A stretch of DNA of 32,841 bases. It comes from Dactylosporangium sp. AC04546. GTDB taxonomy: Bacteria; Actinomycetota; Actinomycetes; Mycobacteriales; Micromonosporaceae. Position 1 is the stretch's first letter. Every line of letters starts with the position of its first letter. The translations under genes were made by a program, and so were the position numbers. The notes under the pieces were generated by a model. It worked only from the letters and a program-made list of their open reading frames with translations, was not told the DNA's origin and ran no database searches. Positions 15,551-23,146 of the stretch are shown here, in pieces. The stretch spans positions 1 to 32,841 of the forward strand of contig NZ_JAHYSG010000130.1 of the NCBI RefSeq assembly GCF_022095675.1, read 5' to 3'.

Positions 15551-15569
15551 GAACATACGCGAAACATCG
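15551..15569 (-). promoter_or_regulatory. TTTCGCGNATGT element upstream of the MinD-like gene
   Basis: The stretch GAACATACGCGAAACATCG matches 16055-16073 at 16 of 19 positions. In gene sense the core is TTTCGCGTATGT. It lies about 85-105 bp before the TTG start. The same core occurs before the small Val/Pro-rich gene and before the eccA-like gene. Confidence 0.5.
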
Positions 15570-15677
15570 TCGGTCGCCGGTGCGGGCGTTGTCAACCGTC
15601 AGGCCATGGTGAGGACCACCGTGCCGCGGACGTGGCCCGGCCGGCCGCACGGCTGCGACCGGCCGGCCCCGGGCGTC

Positions 15678-15998
15678 TCAGCCGCCCGTGCCGTGCCGGA
15701 CGACCCGCACGTGCCGGTGCGGGCGCCGGGAAGCCCGGCCGTCCCGCGCCACAGGACCCGCCACCGGACCCGCCGGACCCACCACCGGACCCGCCACCGG
15801 GACCGCCGGCGCCCCGATGAGCGCGGTGGCGAGCGCGTGCAGGTCGAACGGCGGCATCCGGTGCTCGCCGTCCCGGCCGGCGACGACCTCGCTGATCCGC
15901 AGCTCGACCGGCCCCGCGGTGACCCGCACCGTCACGGACTCGTCCGGCTCGCCCGGCACGGCGTCGTTGCGGGCGATGCGCAGGATGTACCCGGTCAT
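15678..15998 (-). CDS. Small ESX-adjacent protein with Val/Pro/Gly repeat
   Basis: The 106-residue protein has a beta-rich N-terminal half (MTGYILRIARNDAV, SVTVRVTAGPVELRISEVV), then a low-complexity PVAGPV/VGPAG repeat and a basic tail. I do not recognise the family. ATG 15998 follows GAGAGG at 6 nt, a good ribosome site. It precedes the MinD-like gene on the same strand with a 212-bp gap that contains a second copy of the TTTCGCGNATGT element, so it may have its own promoter. Assignment to the ESX group is by position and shared element. Confidence 0.6.
   Translation of the reverse strand: MTGYILRIARNDAVPGEPDESVTVRVTAGPVELRISEVVAGRDGEHRMPPFDLHALATALIGAPAVPVAGPVVGPAGPVAGPVARDGRASRRPHRHVRVVRHGTGG
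15754..15807. repeat. 9/12-bp GC-rich tandem repeat inside the small gene
   Basis: Units of GGACCCGCCACC, or the shorter GGACCCGCC, follow one another five times with few changes. They encode the PVAGPV-type low-complexity stretch in the minus-strand protein and keep the frame. Confidence 0.8.
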
Positions 15999-16054
15999 GG
16001 CGTTCCTCTCAGGATCCCGGCGGGGGCCGGTGGTGCGGCCGAAGGTACGGGGAA

Positions 16055-16090
16055 CGACATCCGCGAAACATCGCCACGATGGCGTATGTC
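16055..16090 (-). promoter_or_regulatory. TTTCGCGNATGT element and adjacent hairpin upstream of the small Val/Pro-rich gene
   Basis: CGACATCCGCGAAACATCG at 16055-16073 is the second copy of the element seen at 15551-15569, about 57-75 bp before ATG 15998. It merges with a small inverted repeat, CGCCA (16072-16076) and TGGCG (16080-16084), and outer GACAT/ATGTC arms (16056-16060, 16086-16090). The hairpin follows the stop of the GH63-type gene and could end that operon, while the element could start the next. Confidence 0.45.
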
Positions 16091-16097
16091 CGCCGCG

Positions 16098-17435
16098 TCA
16101 GTCGGCGGTCAGGAGCCAGTCCAGCGCGACGGCCGCCGTCCACGACTGGTGCGCGCTGCCGAGCGCCTCGCCGGTGAACGGCTCGTAGTACTCGCCGAAC
16201 GCGAGGTCGGACAGCTGCCGCAGCGCCTCGGTGCGGATGCCGGCGGCCAGTCCGGTCGCGCCGCGCCGCCGGAGGGTCCACCACACCAGCCAGTTCATGA
16301 ACGGCCACTGGGGGCCCCGCCAGTACGTGCGCGGCTGGAACCCGGCGAGCTCGGGCGTGGCCGAGGGCGGCACCGCGTAGCGCAGCGCCGGGTGACCGCA
16401 CCACAGCGGGCCGGTGAGCAGGTCGAGCTGGCGCGCGACGACCCGCTCGTCGCCGCCGCACAGCAGCGGCGCGAAGCCGCCGACCGTCGGCACGTCGACC
16501 CGCTGCCCGCTGCGCACGTCCTCGTCTCGGGCGAGCCCGGTCTCCGGCGAGACCGTCGACAGCACGCCGGCGCGGAACCGGTCGGCCAGCGCGCGCAGTT
16601 CGGCTGCTTCGGCGTGCCGGCCGAACTCGTCCCCGATCTCCGCCAGTACCTCGCTGGAGAGCGCGGCGACGGCGGACATGAACACGTCGGTCATCCGGAA
16701 GTCGACCGTGTCGCGGACCTTGTCGTCGTCGTAGCGGGCCTCGTGCATCTGGTGGACCAGCCAGAGGTACCGCTGATACTCCGCGTCGCTGGGCCGCTGC
16801 CCGGCGTCGGTGACGTGGCGCAGGTCGTGCCGGCGGCCGACCGGCATCTCCCGGCCGGGCACGACGGCGGCGTACGCCTGGTCCCACCGCGGCGAGTTGT
16901 CCATGCCGGACTCCCAGCCGTGGTAGATCTCGAGCAGCCCGCGGCCGGCCGGGTCCCTGGCGGTGGCCAGCCAGCGGTGCCACGCCAGCCACTGGTCGAA
17001 GGTCTCGGCGGCGAACGTCTCGGCGAGGTCCCGATCGGTGCCGCCGTTGCGGCGCCCCGCGTCCAGGACCCGCCGCACCGCGATGGCGTGCACCGGCGGC
17101 TGGCAGATACCGGAGGTCCGCACACCGGCGGGGGCGGTGTCGGCGACGCCGCAGTCCCACACGTCGGGGCCGGGGAAGTACCCGGCGTCGGGGCCGAACA
17201 CGATGTGCGGCAGCATCCCGGTCCGCCACTGCGCGCGCAGCAGCGTGCGCAGCTCGGCGATGGCCCGGGGCACGGACAGCGTCGCGAGCCCGATCGCCAC
17301 GAACGCGGCGTCCCAGCTCCACAGGTGCGGGTACAGCTGCGGCGCCGCGGTGGTCAGCTCGCCGATGTCGTTGCCGCGCAGGATGTAGGCGGCGCGGGCG
17401 GCGAGGGTCTCCGGCGGCACGGTCGTCGTCGTCAT
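16098..17435 (-). CDS. GH63-type glycoside hydrolase resembling glucosylglycerate/mannosylglycerate hydrolase
   Basis: The 445-residue cytosolic protein (no signal peptide) is an (alpha/alpha)6-barrel hydrolase. Family landmarks are ILRGNDIGELT, LWSWDAAFVAIGLA (Asp42), GWESGMDNSPRWD (Asp179), YWRGPQWPFMNWL and FGEYYEPFTGE (Glu415/Glu418). These correspond to the mannosylglycerate and glucosylglycerate hydrolases, where one Asp in the GMDNSPRW motif and a C-terminal Glu act as catalytic pair. The likely role is to split an imported compact glycoside such as glucosylglycerate; the substrate is an inference. ATG 17435 overlaps the ATPase stop by ATGA, so it is last in the ABC transporter operon. 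Confidence 0.8.
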   Translation of the reverse strand: MTTTTVPPETLAARAAYILRGNDIGELTTAAPQLYPHLWSWDAAFVAIGLATLSVPRAIAELRTLLRAQWRTGMLPHIVFGPDAGYFPGPDVWDCGVADTAPAGVRTSGICQPPVHAIAVRRVLDAGRRNGGTDRDLAETFAAETFDQWLAWHRWLATARDPAGRGLLEIYHGWESGMDNSPRWDQAYAAVVPGREMPVGRRHDLRHVTDAGQRPSDAEYQRYLWLVHQMHEARYDDDKVRDTVDFRMTDVFMSAVAALSSEVLAEIGDEFGRHAEAAELRALADRFRAGVLSTVSPETGLARDEDVRSGQRVDVPTVGGFAPLLCGGDERVVARQLDLLTGPLWCGHPALRYAVPPSATPELAGFQPRTYWRGPQWPFMNWLVWWTLRRRGATGLAAGIRTEALRQLSDLAFGEYYEPFTGEALGSAHQSWTAAVALDWLLTAD

Positions 17436-18523
17436 GCCGCACCCGCCAGGACGAGGCCCGTTTCCGCGTCGTAGAAGCGCAGGCTCTGCGCCGGGGACCG
17501 CAGCCACACGGTGCTGTCGGGCTCGACCCGGAACGTGGGCGGGGCCTGGACCTTCAGCTCGTGCTCGCCGAGGCGCACGGTGAGCAGCACCGACGCCCCG
17601 GTGGGCTCGACGACCTCGACGCGGGCGGTCAGCCAGCCGGGCTGTTCCGCGGTGCTGACCTCGAGGTTCTCGGCCCGCACGCCGAGCAGGACGGCCCGGT
17701 CGCGGTAGGGGTCGAGGTGCTCCGGAGCGGGCAGTACCTGCTCGCCGATGTGCAGGCTGGGGCCGGTGCCGTTGACCCGCACCGTGGCGGGGACGAAGTT
17801 CATCGGCGGCGCGCCGAGGAATCCGCCAACGAAGCGTTCCGTGGGATGGTCGTACACCTCGATCGGCGGGCCCAGCTGGGCGATGCGCCCGGCGCGCATG
17901 ACGGCGACCCGGTCGCCGAGCGACATCGCCTCGGCCTGGTCGTGGGTGACGTAGAGGGTGGTCGCGCCGACCCGCCGGACGATCCGCTTGAGCTCGGCGC
18001 GGAACTGCAGCCGCAGCAGGGCGTCCAGGTTGGACAGCGGCTCGTCCATGAGCAGCACGCCGGCGTCGACGACGATGGCCCGGGCGACCGCGACGCGCTG
18101 CCGCTGGCCGCCGGAGAGCTGCGCGGGGTAGCGGTCGAGGTAGTCGCTGAGCTCCAGCACGGCCGCGGCGTCGCGGACGCGCCGGTCGACCTCGTCCTTC
18201 GGGACCTTGCGCATGGTCAGCCCGAAGCCGATGTTCTGCCGCACCCGCAGGTGCGGGAAGATGGCGTACGACTGGAACACCATCGACAGCCGGCGCTCCC
18301 GGGCCGGCAGGTCGGTGACGTCGCGGCCCGCGATGGCGATGGTGCCGCCGTCGGGCGACTCCAGGCCGGCCACCATCCGCAGCAGCGTGGTCTTGCCGCA
18401 GCCGCTGGGCCCCACGAGGACGAGGAACTCGCCGTCGGCGACGGTGAGGCTGACGTCGTCGGTGGCCCGCGCCGTGGCGCCGGGATAGGTCTTGACGAGG
18501 TGGTCGATCACAATGTCGGCCAT
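17432..18523 (-). CDS. Sugar ABC transporter ATP-binding protein (UgpC/MsmK/MalK type)
   Basis: The 363-residue protein has all ABC motifs: Walker A GPSGCGKT (38-45), Q-loop Gln84, signature LSGGQ (136-140), Walker B LLMDE (157-161) and switch His194. A C-terminal TOBE/OB domain (about 240-360) is typical of CUT1 ATPases. It energises the two permeases upstream. Its stop overlaps the hydrolase start. ATG 18523 gives the natural MADIVIDHLVKTY start. Confidence 0.93.
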   Translation of the reverse strand: MADIVIDHLVKTYPGATARATDDVSLTVADGEFLVLVGPSGCGKTTLLRMVAGLESPDGGTIAIAGRDVTDLPARERRLSMVFQSYAIFPHLRVRQNIGFGLTMRKVPKDEVDRRVRDAAAVLELSDYLDRYPAQLSGGQRQRVAVARAIVVDAGVLLMDEPLSNLDALLRLQFRAELKRIVRRVGATTLYVTHDQAEAMSLGDRVAVMRAGRIAQLGPPIEVYDHPTERFVGGFLGAPPMNFVPATVRVNGTGPSLHIGEQVLPAPEHLDPYRDRAVLLGVRAENLEVSTAEQPGWLTARVEVVEPTGASVLLTVRLGEHELKVQAPPTFRVEPDSTVWLRSPAQSLRFYDAETGLVLAGAA

Positions 18524-18551
18524 GCGGGGCCCTCCAGGCGTTGTGGGGTGG

Positions 18552-19367
18552 TCATCGAAGCGTCGTCCCCCACATGTTGAGCAGGTACTTGCGCATCACG
18601 GCGATGAACAGCAGGGCGGGCAGCACGAGCGCGAACCCGCCGGCGAAGCGGAACGCCAGCGGCGAGTCGCCGAGCGTCGAGAGGACCTGGGCGGGCAGCG
18701 TGCGCTGGTTGAGGGTGAGCACGGCGGCGCCGAGCACCTCGTTCCAGGACATGACGAACGCGAACATCGCGGCCGCCGCGATGCCGGGCAGCGCCTGCGG
18801 CAGCACGATGCGCAGGAACGCCTGCAGCGGCGTCGCCCCGAAGATGACCGCGGCCTCCTCGTGGTCGCGCGGGACCGACAGGAAGATGGCGGCGGTGATG
18901 AGCACGGTCGTCGGCAGCGCCAGCGCGGTGTGCAGCAGCGTCACCGCGTAGGTGGTGTCGTAGAGCCCGGCGTTGAGGAACACCTGGGCCAGCGGCACCG
19001 AGAGCACGACGATGGGCAGCGCGCGGGTCAGCAGCAGGAACAGCTGATACGGCCCCCGGCCGCGGAAGGTGTACCTCGACAGCGCGTACCCGGCGGGCAC
19101 GCCGACGAGCAGCGCGAGCACGACGGTGCTCAGCCCGACGGTGAGCGAGTTGAGGAACGAGCCGACGATGCCGGTCGAGGACAGGAACGTGCGCAGCGTC
19201 CCGGTCGAGACGTCGGTGGGCAGCAGCGGCAGCGGGAACCGGTTCAGCGACTCCCGGCTGGACAGGGCGGCGAGGGTGATGAGGTACAGCGGGATCCCCA
19301 TGAACAGGGTGACCGCGACGCAGGCGGCCTGCAGCAGCGCCGCCCGGCGGCGCCGGCGGGCGCTCAT
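18552..19367 (-). CDS. Carbohydrate ABC transporter permease (MalG-like)
   Basis: The 271-residue permease has about six membrane helices and the EAA loop (DHEEAAVIFGATPLQAFLRI) that docks to the ATPase. ATG 19367 overlaps the previous gene's stop by ATGA. The C-terminus ends in MRKYLLNMWGT, close to the family norm for MalG-type proteins. Confidence 0.92.
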   Translation of the reverse strand: MSARRRRRAALLQAACVAVTLFMGIPLYLITLAALSSRESLNRFPLPLLPTDVSTGTLRTFLSSTGIVGSFLNSLTVGLSTVVLALLVGVPAGYALSRYTFRGRGPYQLFLLLTRALPIVVLSVPLAQVFLNAGLYDTTYAVTLLHTALALPTTVLITAAIFLSVPRDHEEAAVIFGATPLQAFLRIVLPQALPGIAAAAMFAFVMSWNEVLGAAVLTLNQRTLPAQVLSTLGDSPLAFRFAGGFALVLPALLFIAVMRKYLLNMWGTTLR

Positions 19368-20263
19368 CGGGCCTCCTCCCCCGCCGGGACCCGCAGCAGC
19401 CGCAGGTAGGCGACCGAGGTGGCCAGCGACACCAGCAGCACGACGAGGGCGATGGCGGCGGCCACGTGGGGGTTCTGCAGGGAGCTGTACCACTGGTACG
19501 TCTCGCCGACGAGGACCGGGAAGTCCCGCCCGGCGAGGGCCTGGGCGACCGCGAAGGTCTGCAGCGCGAGGATGGTGCGCAGGATCATCGCGACCTGGAT
19601 GCTGGGCCGCAGCTGCGGCAGGATGACGTGCCGCAGCCGCTGCCAGTACGTGGCGCCGAAGACCGCCGCGGCCTCGTCGTAGTCCTTCGGGATGTTCTGC
19701 ATGCCGGCCACCACGATGACGAAGACCAGCGACGTGGCCCGCCACAGCTCGGCCACAACGATGGCGAGGAAGATCGTCGGCTTGTGCTGGAACGACAGCC
19801 AGGCGTAGCCCTCGATACCGAGGTGGTCGAGGACCGAGTTGAGGTAGCCGCGGTCGGTGAACACCGACAGCCAGACGAGACCGGCGGCGAGGTCGCTGAT
19901 CGCGAGCGGGATGACCCAGACGTAGAAGTGGAAGCCGGCGAACCGGGGCCGCTCGCGCAGCAGCAGGGCCATCGCGATCGCGAAGGTGAACTGCAGCGGG
20001 ATGAGCACGACGATGAGCAGCAGGGTGTAGCGCACCGCGGGCCAGAAGTACGGGTCGTCGAGCATGCGCCGCAGGTACGCGAGGGTCGGGCCGTCGTCGC
20101 CGGTGACCGCCTGGCCGACGCCGACGACGGTCGGCCAGGCGAACAGTGCGGTCATGAACACCAGCGAGGGTGCGATGAGCAGCAGCGGGGCCGGGACCCG
20201 GGCCCGCCGGGGCCGGGCGGCCCGCGGCGGGGTCTCGGTGGCCGGCTCCGCCGTCAGCGTCAT
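19364..20263 (-). CDS. Carbohydrate ABC transporter permease (MalF/UgpA-like)
   Basis: The 299-residue permease has about six membrane helices, a Pro/Arg-rich cytosolic N-terminus, and the EAA loop (DYDEAAAVFGATYWQRLRHV). ATG 20263 is coupled to the lipoprotein stop (TGATG); the frame runs on antisense-like to 21511 but that part shadows the lipoprotein gene. It forms the heterodimeric channel with the next permease. Confidence 0.92.
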   Translation of the reverse strand: MTLTAEPATETPPRAARPRRARVPAPLLLIAPSLVFMTALFAWPTVVGVGQAVTGDDGPTLAYLRRMLDDPYFWPAVRYTLLLIVVLIPLQFTFAIAMALLLRERPRFAGFHFYVWVIPLAISDLAAGLVWLSVFTDRGYLNSVLDHLGIEGYAWLSFQHKPTIFLAIVVAELWRATSLVFVIVVAGMQNIPKDYDEAAAVFGATYWQRLRHVILPQLRPSIQVAMILRTILALQTFAVAQALAGRDFPVLVGETYQWYSSLQNPHVAAAIALVVLLVSLATSVAYLRLLRVPAGEEAR

Positions 20264-21615
20264 CAGGCCACCCGGCAGGTCGCGCCGGCCGGGTCCGGCT
20301 TCCAGCACGGCACCTTGGCCTCGTCGAGGATCGTGTTGAGCAGCTTGGCCTGGTTGTCGAGGACCTGCTGGACGGGCTTGCCGTCGATGCAGATCTCCTT
20401 GAACGTGTTCTTGAAGATCTGCGAGACCTCGCCGTCCTTCGCGCCGAGCCCGACCGGCGGCAGGGAGACGATGGCGCCGCTCGCGCCCTGCTGCTTCTGG
20501 ACGGCGGCGGCCTCCAGGGCGATGGCGGGCGGCAGGTCGCTGGGCAGGGTGGCCTTGACGACCGGGAAGAACGCGTTGTCGCGCAGCACGTCGAGCTGCG
20601 TGTCGGCGACGGCGAGGGCCTTGATGACGTCCTTGGCCTTGTCCACCTCGGGGGCGCCGCGCGGGATCGCCAGGCCGGCCACCACGAGCAGGTAGCCGAG
20701 GCCCTTCGGGCCGCGCGGCGCGGGCAGCACGAGCCAGTCGTCCGGCTTGTCCTTGGGCGCGGCGGCGAGCCGGGCGACGTGGTCCCAGGCCATGAGCACC
20801 TCGCCGCGCTGCAGCGGCTCCTGCATGAAGTCGTAGTTGGTGGAGGCGGGCGCGGTGACGGCCCACAGGTCCTTCATGTAGGCCCATGCCTGGGCCGCGT
20901 CGGCACCGCGGAACGTGGTGATCTGCCCGCCGGTGAAGCTCGGCAGCAGGAAACCCTGGAAGAAGCGGTGGTACAGGCCCTTCGGGCCGGCCGGCAGGCC
21001 GAACACGGGCTTGCCGCCGTTGCCCGCCCGGGCCGCGGTGGCCCAGGCCAGCAGCTGGTCGTAGGTGAGCTGCTGCGGGTCGGACCCGGCCGGCAGCCAC
21101 TGCAGCGCCTTCTTGTGCACGGCCAGCACGTAGGAGGCCTGCATCCAGGGGATGTACTTCGTGGTGGCGCCGCCGAGCTTGCCGAGCCCGAGCAGCTCGG
21201 TGTCGATGCCGCGATCGGCGAGGGCCGACGCGACGTCGTCGAGGTCGAGCAGCCGGCCGGTGTGCGGTGCGAGGTCGCCGTGCACACCACCGACCAGGCT
21301 GACCTGCACCTTGCCCGCGTCCACCTGGGACTGCAGGGTCGAGTTGAAGACGCCCGCGTCGACCGGGTTGTACGCGACCTTGGCGGCGGTCACGCGGCTG
21401 CCCAGGATCTTCTCGAAGCGCTGGCGCTCCTCCACGGGGGCGAACTGGGTGGACAGGAAGTTGACCGTACCGCTGTCGCCGCTCGCGCCACTGGTGGAGA
21501 CGCCACCACAAGCGGCCAGGGCGGGGGCCGCGAAGGCGCCGAAGCCGGCGCCGAGGCCGGCGCGCAGCAGGGTTCGGCGGCTGATCAGGGGCCGGTGCGA
21601 GGTACCGTTCGTCAT
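20263..21615 (-). CDS. Tat-exported sugar-binding lipoprotein of the ABC transporter
   Basis: The 450-residue family 1 extracellular solute-binding protein starts with a twin-arginine signal (SRRTLLRAG, Arg13-Arg14) and a lipobox LAAC with Cys36. It would be exported folded and anchored to the outer face of the membrane. ATG 21615 follows GGGAG. It is the first gene of a five-gene operon (binding protein, two permeases, ATPase, hydrolase), and its promoter region contains direct repeats likely bound by the divergent ROK protein. Confidence 0.92.
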   Translation of the reverse strand: MTNGTSHRPLISRRTLLRAGLGAGFGAFAAPALAACGGVSTSGASGDSGTVNFLSTQFAPVEERQRFEKILGSRVTAAKVAYNPVDAGVFNSTLQSQVDAGKVQVSLVGGVHGDLAPHTGRLLDLDDVASALADRGIDTELLGLGKLGGATTKYIPWMQASYVLAVHKKALQWLPAGSDPQQLTYDQLLAWATAARAGNGGKPVFGLPAGPKGLYHRFFQGFLLPSFTGGQITTFRGADAAQAWAYMKDLWAVTAPASTNYDFMQEPLQRGEVLMAWDHVARLAAAPKDKPDDWLVLPAPRGPKGLGYLLVVAGLAIPRGAPEVDKAKDVIKALAVADTQLDVLRDNAFFPVVKATLPSDLPPAIALEAAAVQKQQGASGAIVSLPPVGLGAKDGEVSQIFKNTFKEICIDGKPVQQVLDNQAKLLNTILDEAKVPCWKPDPAGATCRVA

Positions 21616-21639
21616 CGCCACTCCCGGAAACGTGTTGAG

Positions 21640-21663
21640 TTTTGTAAAGTCATCTTTTGTAAA
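21640..21663. promoter_or_regulatory. Direct-repeat operator/promoter for the sugar ABC operon
   Basis: TTTTGTAAA occurs at 21640-21648 and again at 21655-21663, an exact 9-bp direct repeat with a 15-bp period. It lies in the AT-rich gap between the divergent lipoprotein gene and ROK repressor, 25 bp from the lipoprotein start. It is the best candidate for the ROK binding site, and it may overlap the operon's promoter. Confidence 0.6.
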
Positions 21664-21715
21664 TCGGGGTGACGTAAGTCCACCGCCACGTAACACGCTT
21701 GTCAAGAGGTCGTCG

Positions 21716-22915
21716 ATGGATGGCACCACGGATCCGGGTCGGTCCGTCCGCGCGCTGGGCGCCAGCCCGGGTCACCTGCTGGCGCTGATCAGGTCGGCGC
21801 CGGCCTGGACGCGCCAGCAACTGCTGGACGCCACCGGCATGTCCCGGCCGACGCTGCTGGAGCGGATGTCGCCGCTCTTCGCCGCCGGTCTGGTGCGCGA
21901 GGCGGGCACGACCGCGTCGGTCGGCGGCCGCCCGGCCCAGCTGATCCAGTTCGACGACCGCCACCTCGCCGTGCTCACCTTCGACGTCGGCCACACGCAC
22001 GGCTGGGTGAGCATCACCGGCGTGCACGGCCGCGAGCTGCGCTCCAGCCGCTGCGCGCTGGACATCACCGGCACCCCGCCCGACCGGATCATGCGGCAGC
22101 TCACCACCCTCGCGGAGCGGCTCACCGCCGGCGGGACCGGCGAGCGGATCATCGGTGTCGGCGTCGGCCTGCCCGGCCCGATCAACCCCGCCACCGGCCT
22201 GCCCGGGCCGACGCCGATCATGCCCGGCTGGGACGCCTACCCGGTCCTGGATCGCCTGCGGCGGCACTGGGACGTGCCCATGGTGCTGGAGAACGACGCC
22301 CGGGCCCTGGTGTTCGGCGAGGCCGGCCAGTACGGCGGGGACACGCTGCTCGGCGTGAAGTGGGCGACCGGCATCGGCGCCGGGCTGATCGCCGACGGCC
22401 GCAGCATCGCCGGCGACGACGGCGCGGCCGGCGACATCGGCCACATCAAGCTGACCGCGGCCGGGCCGGCGTGCCGGTGCGGGCGGCGGGGCTGCCTGGC
22501 CGCGTACGCCTCCGGCCACGCGCTGCTCGGCCAGCTCGCCGGCCACGGCGTGAAGAACCTCGACGAGCTCGCCCGCCGCTGCGCCGAGCCGGAGATCGGC
22601 AGGGCGCTCGACGCCGCCGCCCGCAAGGTCGGCACGGTCCTGGCCTCGCTCATCGCGATGGCCAACCCGCGGACGCTGGTCCTCGGCGGCGCGATCGGCA
22701 GGCTGCCCCGGGTCGTCGACACCGTCACCGCCCGGGTCAAGGAGATCGCCCTCGACCGCAGCACCGAGGGGCTGCAGGTCGTGCCGAGCCGCCTCGGCGA
22801 GCGCGCGGCGACGGCCGGGCTGGTGCACCTGGTCGTGACCCGGGTGCTCGCGCCCGACGCGATCGACCAGGCGCTGGCCGACCAGGACGGCGCCCTGGGC
22901 CGCCCCGCCGGCTGA
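21716..22915 (+). CDS. ROK-family transcriptional repressor
   Basis: The 399-residue protein has an N-terminal winged HTH (TRQQLLDATGMSRPTLLERM, about 33-52) and a ROK sugar-kinase-like domain with a DVGHTH phosphate-loop-like segment, an ENDA motif and the zinc site GH...CRCGRRGC. ROK repressors of the XylR/NagC type sense sugars or sugar phosphates. ATG 21716 follows AGAGG. It is divergent from the ABC operon, so it is most likely its regulator; the ligand is unknown and presumably is the imported glycoside or its product. Confidence 0.9.
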   Translation: MDGTTDPGRSVRALGASPGHLLALIRSAPAWTRQQLLDATGMSRPTLLERMSPLFAAGLVREAGTTASVGGRPAQLIQFDDRHLAVLTFDVGHTHGWVSITGVHGRELRSSRCALDITGTPPDRIMRQLTTLAERLTAGGTGERIIGVGVGLPGPINPATGLPGPTPIMPGWDAYPVLDRLRRHWDVPMVLENDARALVFGEAGQYGGDTLLGVKWATGIGAGLIADGRSIAGDDGAAGDIGHIKLTAAGPACRCGRRGCLAAYASGHALLGQLAGHGVKNLDELARRCAEPEIGRALDAAARKVGTVLASLIAMANPRTLVLGGAIGRLPRVVDTVTARVKEIALDRSTEGLQVVPSRLGERAATAGLVHLVVTRVLAPDAIDQALADQDGALGRPAG

Positions 22916-22920
22916 CCGGA

Positions 22921-23146
22921 GCCCGGACCGCAACGGCCGCCATTGGGCGACCGCGGCCCAGCCGTCGGTTCATGGAGCGCTCAGCCCTGGCCGCGCCGAC
23001 CGTCGGTTCATGGAAGCTCAGCCCTGGCCGCGCCGGCCGCCACCACGCGATTGCGGCCCGGCCGTCGGTTCATGGAACGCTCAGCCCGGACCGCGACCGC
23101 CGCCATCGAGCGACCGCGGCCTAGCCGTGGGTTCATGCCGCGCTCC
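22921..23146. repeat. Tandem 63-bp repeat cluster between convergent genes
   Basis: Three 63-bp units (22921-22983, 23021-23083, 23084-23146) and one shortened 37-bp unit (22984-23020) lie head to tail. All share CCGTCGGTTCATGGA (CCGTGGGTTCATGCC in the last) and begin with GCCC. Units contain GCGGCC and GGCCGC-type arms that could form hairpins. The last unit runs into the stop codon and last bases of the MFS gene. They may serve as a bidirectional terminator or derive from a duplicated MFS gene end. No coding potential is apparent. Confidence 0.8.

Noticed and set aside
15606..15830. Plus-strand frame rich in His/Arg/Thr between the small protein and MinD-like genes
   Set aside because: It overlaps the repeat inside the minus-strand gene, has a low-complexity composition and no ribosome site.
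22921..23146. Possible CRISPR array in the convergent gap
   Set aside because: Units are contiguous 63-bp repeats without unique spacers and one is truncated; no cas genes are present.
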